Assembly: GCA_963719885.1 (NCBI GenBank) | Contig: CAVRDP010000035.1 | Span: 1 to 64,000, forward strand | Direction: 5' to 3' | Length of the DNA: 64,000 nucleotides | Source: JANXQG01 sp963719885 | Lineage (GTDB): Bacteria > Planctomycetota > Planctomycetia > Pirellulales > Thermoguttaceae | Shown here: positions 63,518-64,000 of the stretch, in pieces | Layout: each line of letters starts with the position of its first letter | Numbering within the stretch: the stretch's first letter is position 1 | The notes under the pieces: generated by a model | Database searches by the model: none | Seen by the model: the letters and a program-made list of their open reading frames with translations, nothing else | Told to the model about the DNA's origin: nothing | Position numbers and translations under genes: made by a program

Positions 63518-64000
63518 GTGAACTGGAAGAAGATTTTCGCCCGGAAGGACCTGGAAGCGCTGCTGGCTGAGGCGGCCGGCGAGCATCGCCTGCACCGCGT
63601 GCTGGGCGCCTGGTCGCTGACGGCGCTGGGTATCGGCTGCATCATCGGCGCGGGGATTTTCGTCATGACCGGCCGGGCCGCCGCCCAGGACGCCGGGCCG
63701 GCCGTGGTGCTCTCCTATGCCGTTGCCGGCCTGGGTTGCGTCGTGGCCGCGCTGTGCTATGCGGAATTCGCCGCCATGGCTCCCGTGGCCGGCAGCGCCT
63801 ACACCTATGCCTACACGACACTTGGGGAAATCTTCGCCTGGATCATCGGCTGGGACCTGATCCTGGAATACGCCATGGGCTGCGCCACGGTCGCCTCGGC
63901 CTGGACTCACTATTTCAACGTGCTGCTGGAGTCGCTCGGTCTCCGCCCGGTCCCTGCCGCGCTCTCCCACGACCCCTTCTGGTCCAAGGGCAACATTCAT
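63518..64000 (+). CDS. Amino-acid permease (APC superfamily), 5' part
   Basis: GTG 63518 begins MNWKKIFARKDLEALLAEAAGEHRLHRVLGAWSLTALGIG and the frame is open to the window end. GCIIGAGIFVMTGRAAAQDAGPAVVLSYAVAGLG is the first conserved APC helix pair, and FAAMAPVAGSAYTYAYTTLGEIFAWIIGWDLILEYAMG follows. It looks like a cationic amino-acid transporter. It begins 2 bases after cstA, so the two are in one operon. Incomplete at the right edge. Confidence 0.85.
   Translation, partial: MNWKKIFARKDLEALLAEAAGEHRLHRVLGAWSLTALGIGCIIGAGIFVMTGRAAAQDAGPAVVLSYAVAGLGCVVAALCYAEFAAMAPVAGSAYTYAYTTLGEIFAWIIGWDLILEYAMGCATVASAWTHYFNVLLESLGLRPVPAALSHDPFWSKGNIH

Overview
The window looks like a GC-rich Planctomycetota chromosome, probably Pirellulales-like, although the order is only a guess. 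The support is a DUF1559/prepilin-type protein (GFTLVELLVVIAIIG start), a sulfatase-like protein, DUF1680/GH127, CstA, an S10-spc-alpha ribosomal cluster without rpmD or infA, and intergenic spaces filled with long inverted repeats. At least fourteen single-base frameshifts break otherwise intact genes. Four fall in essential ribosomal proteins (rplB, rplN, rpsH, rplF). I therefore read most of them as sequencing or assembly errors, probably from a long-read or 454-type assembly, and not as real pseudogenes.

Layout. 1-11.9 kb is an accessory region. It holds two Rhs C-terminal cassettes with nearly identical cores and unrelated tips, a candidate immunity gene, one full and several broken copies of a glycosyltransferase-like gene, a TPR gene fused to a glycosyltransferase fragment, a retropepsin-like protease, a group II intron without its reverse transcriptase, an ISKra4-type transposase, and about a dozen copies of a short hairpin repeat. 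11.9-23.1 kb holds envelope and housekeeping genes: a sulfatase-like protein, signal peptidase I, a Wza-like export protein, a TPR protein, an MGDG-synthase-like glycosyltransferase, an RlmI-like methyltransferase, an EF-hand lipoprotein and a DUF1559 protein. 23.6-40.3 kb is one long ribosomal cluster: rpsJ, rplC, rplD, rplW, rplB, rpsS, rplV, rpsC, rplP, rpmC, rpsQ, rplN, rplX, rplE, rpsN, rpsH, rplF, rplR, rpsE, rplO, secY, map, rpmJ, rpsM, rpsK, rpsD, rpoA, rplQ.

40.4-64 kb is mixed: an HExxH protein, an LRR membrane protein, galT, a TIM-barrel isomerase, a prenyltransferase-repeat protein, GH127, a DoxX-like protein, a dual-specificity phosphatase, a HAD dehalogenase, tmRNA, transketolase, a GntR/YtrA-type regulator with its ABC transporter, asnS translationally coupled to a PIN toxin/antitoxin pair, trxB, cstA, and the start of an amino-acid permease that runs off the end.

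Two signals stand out. The first is a single, exactly 32-nt CRISPR-type repeat (type I-C-like, ending GTGGATTGAAAC) that fills the gap between rplC and rplD and abuts the rplD start codon. The second is a family of small GTAC-centred palindromes that sit between genes and also inside protein-coding genes in frame (rlmI-like, sulfatase-like, tkt, trxB, cstA). One copy interrupts a single arm of a larger inverted repeat, which gives a natural filled-versus-empty comparison. This resembles the Rickettsia palindromic element idea, here in a planctomycete.
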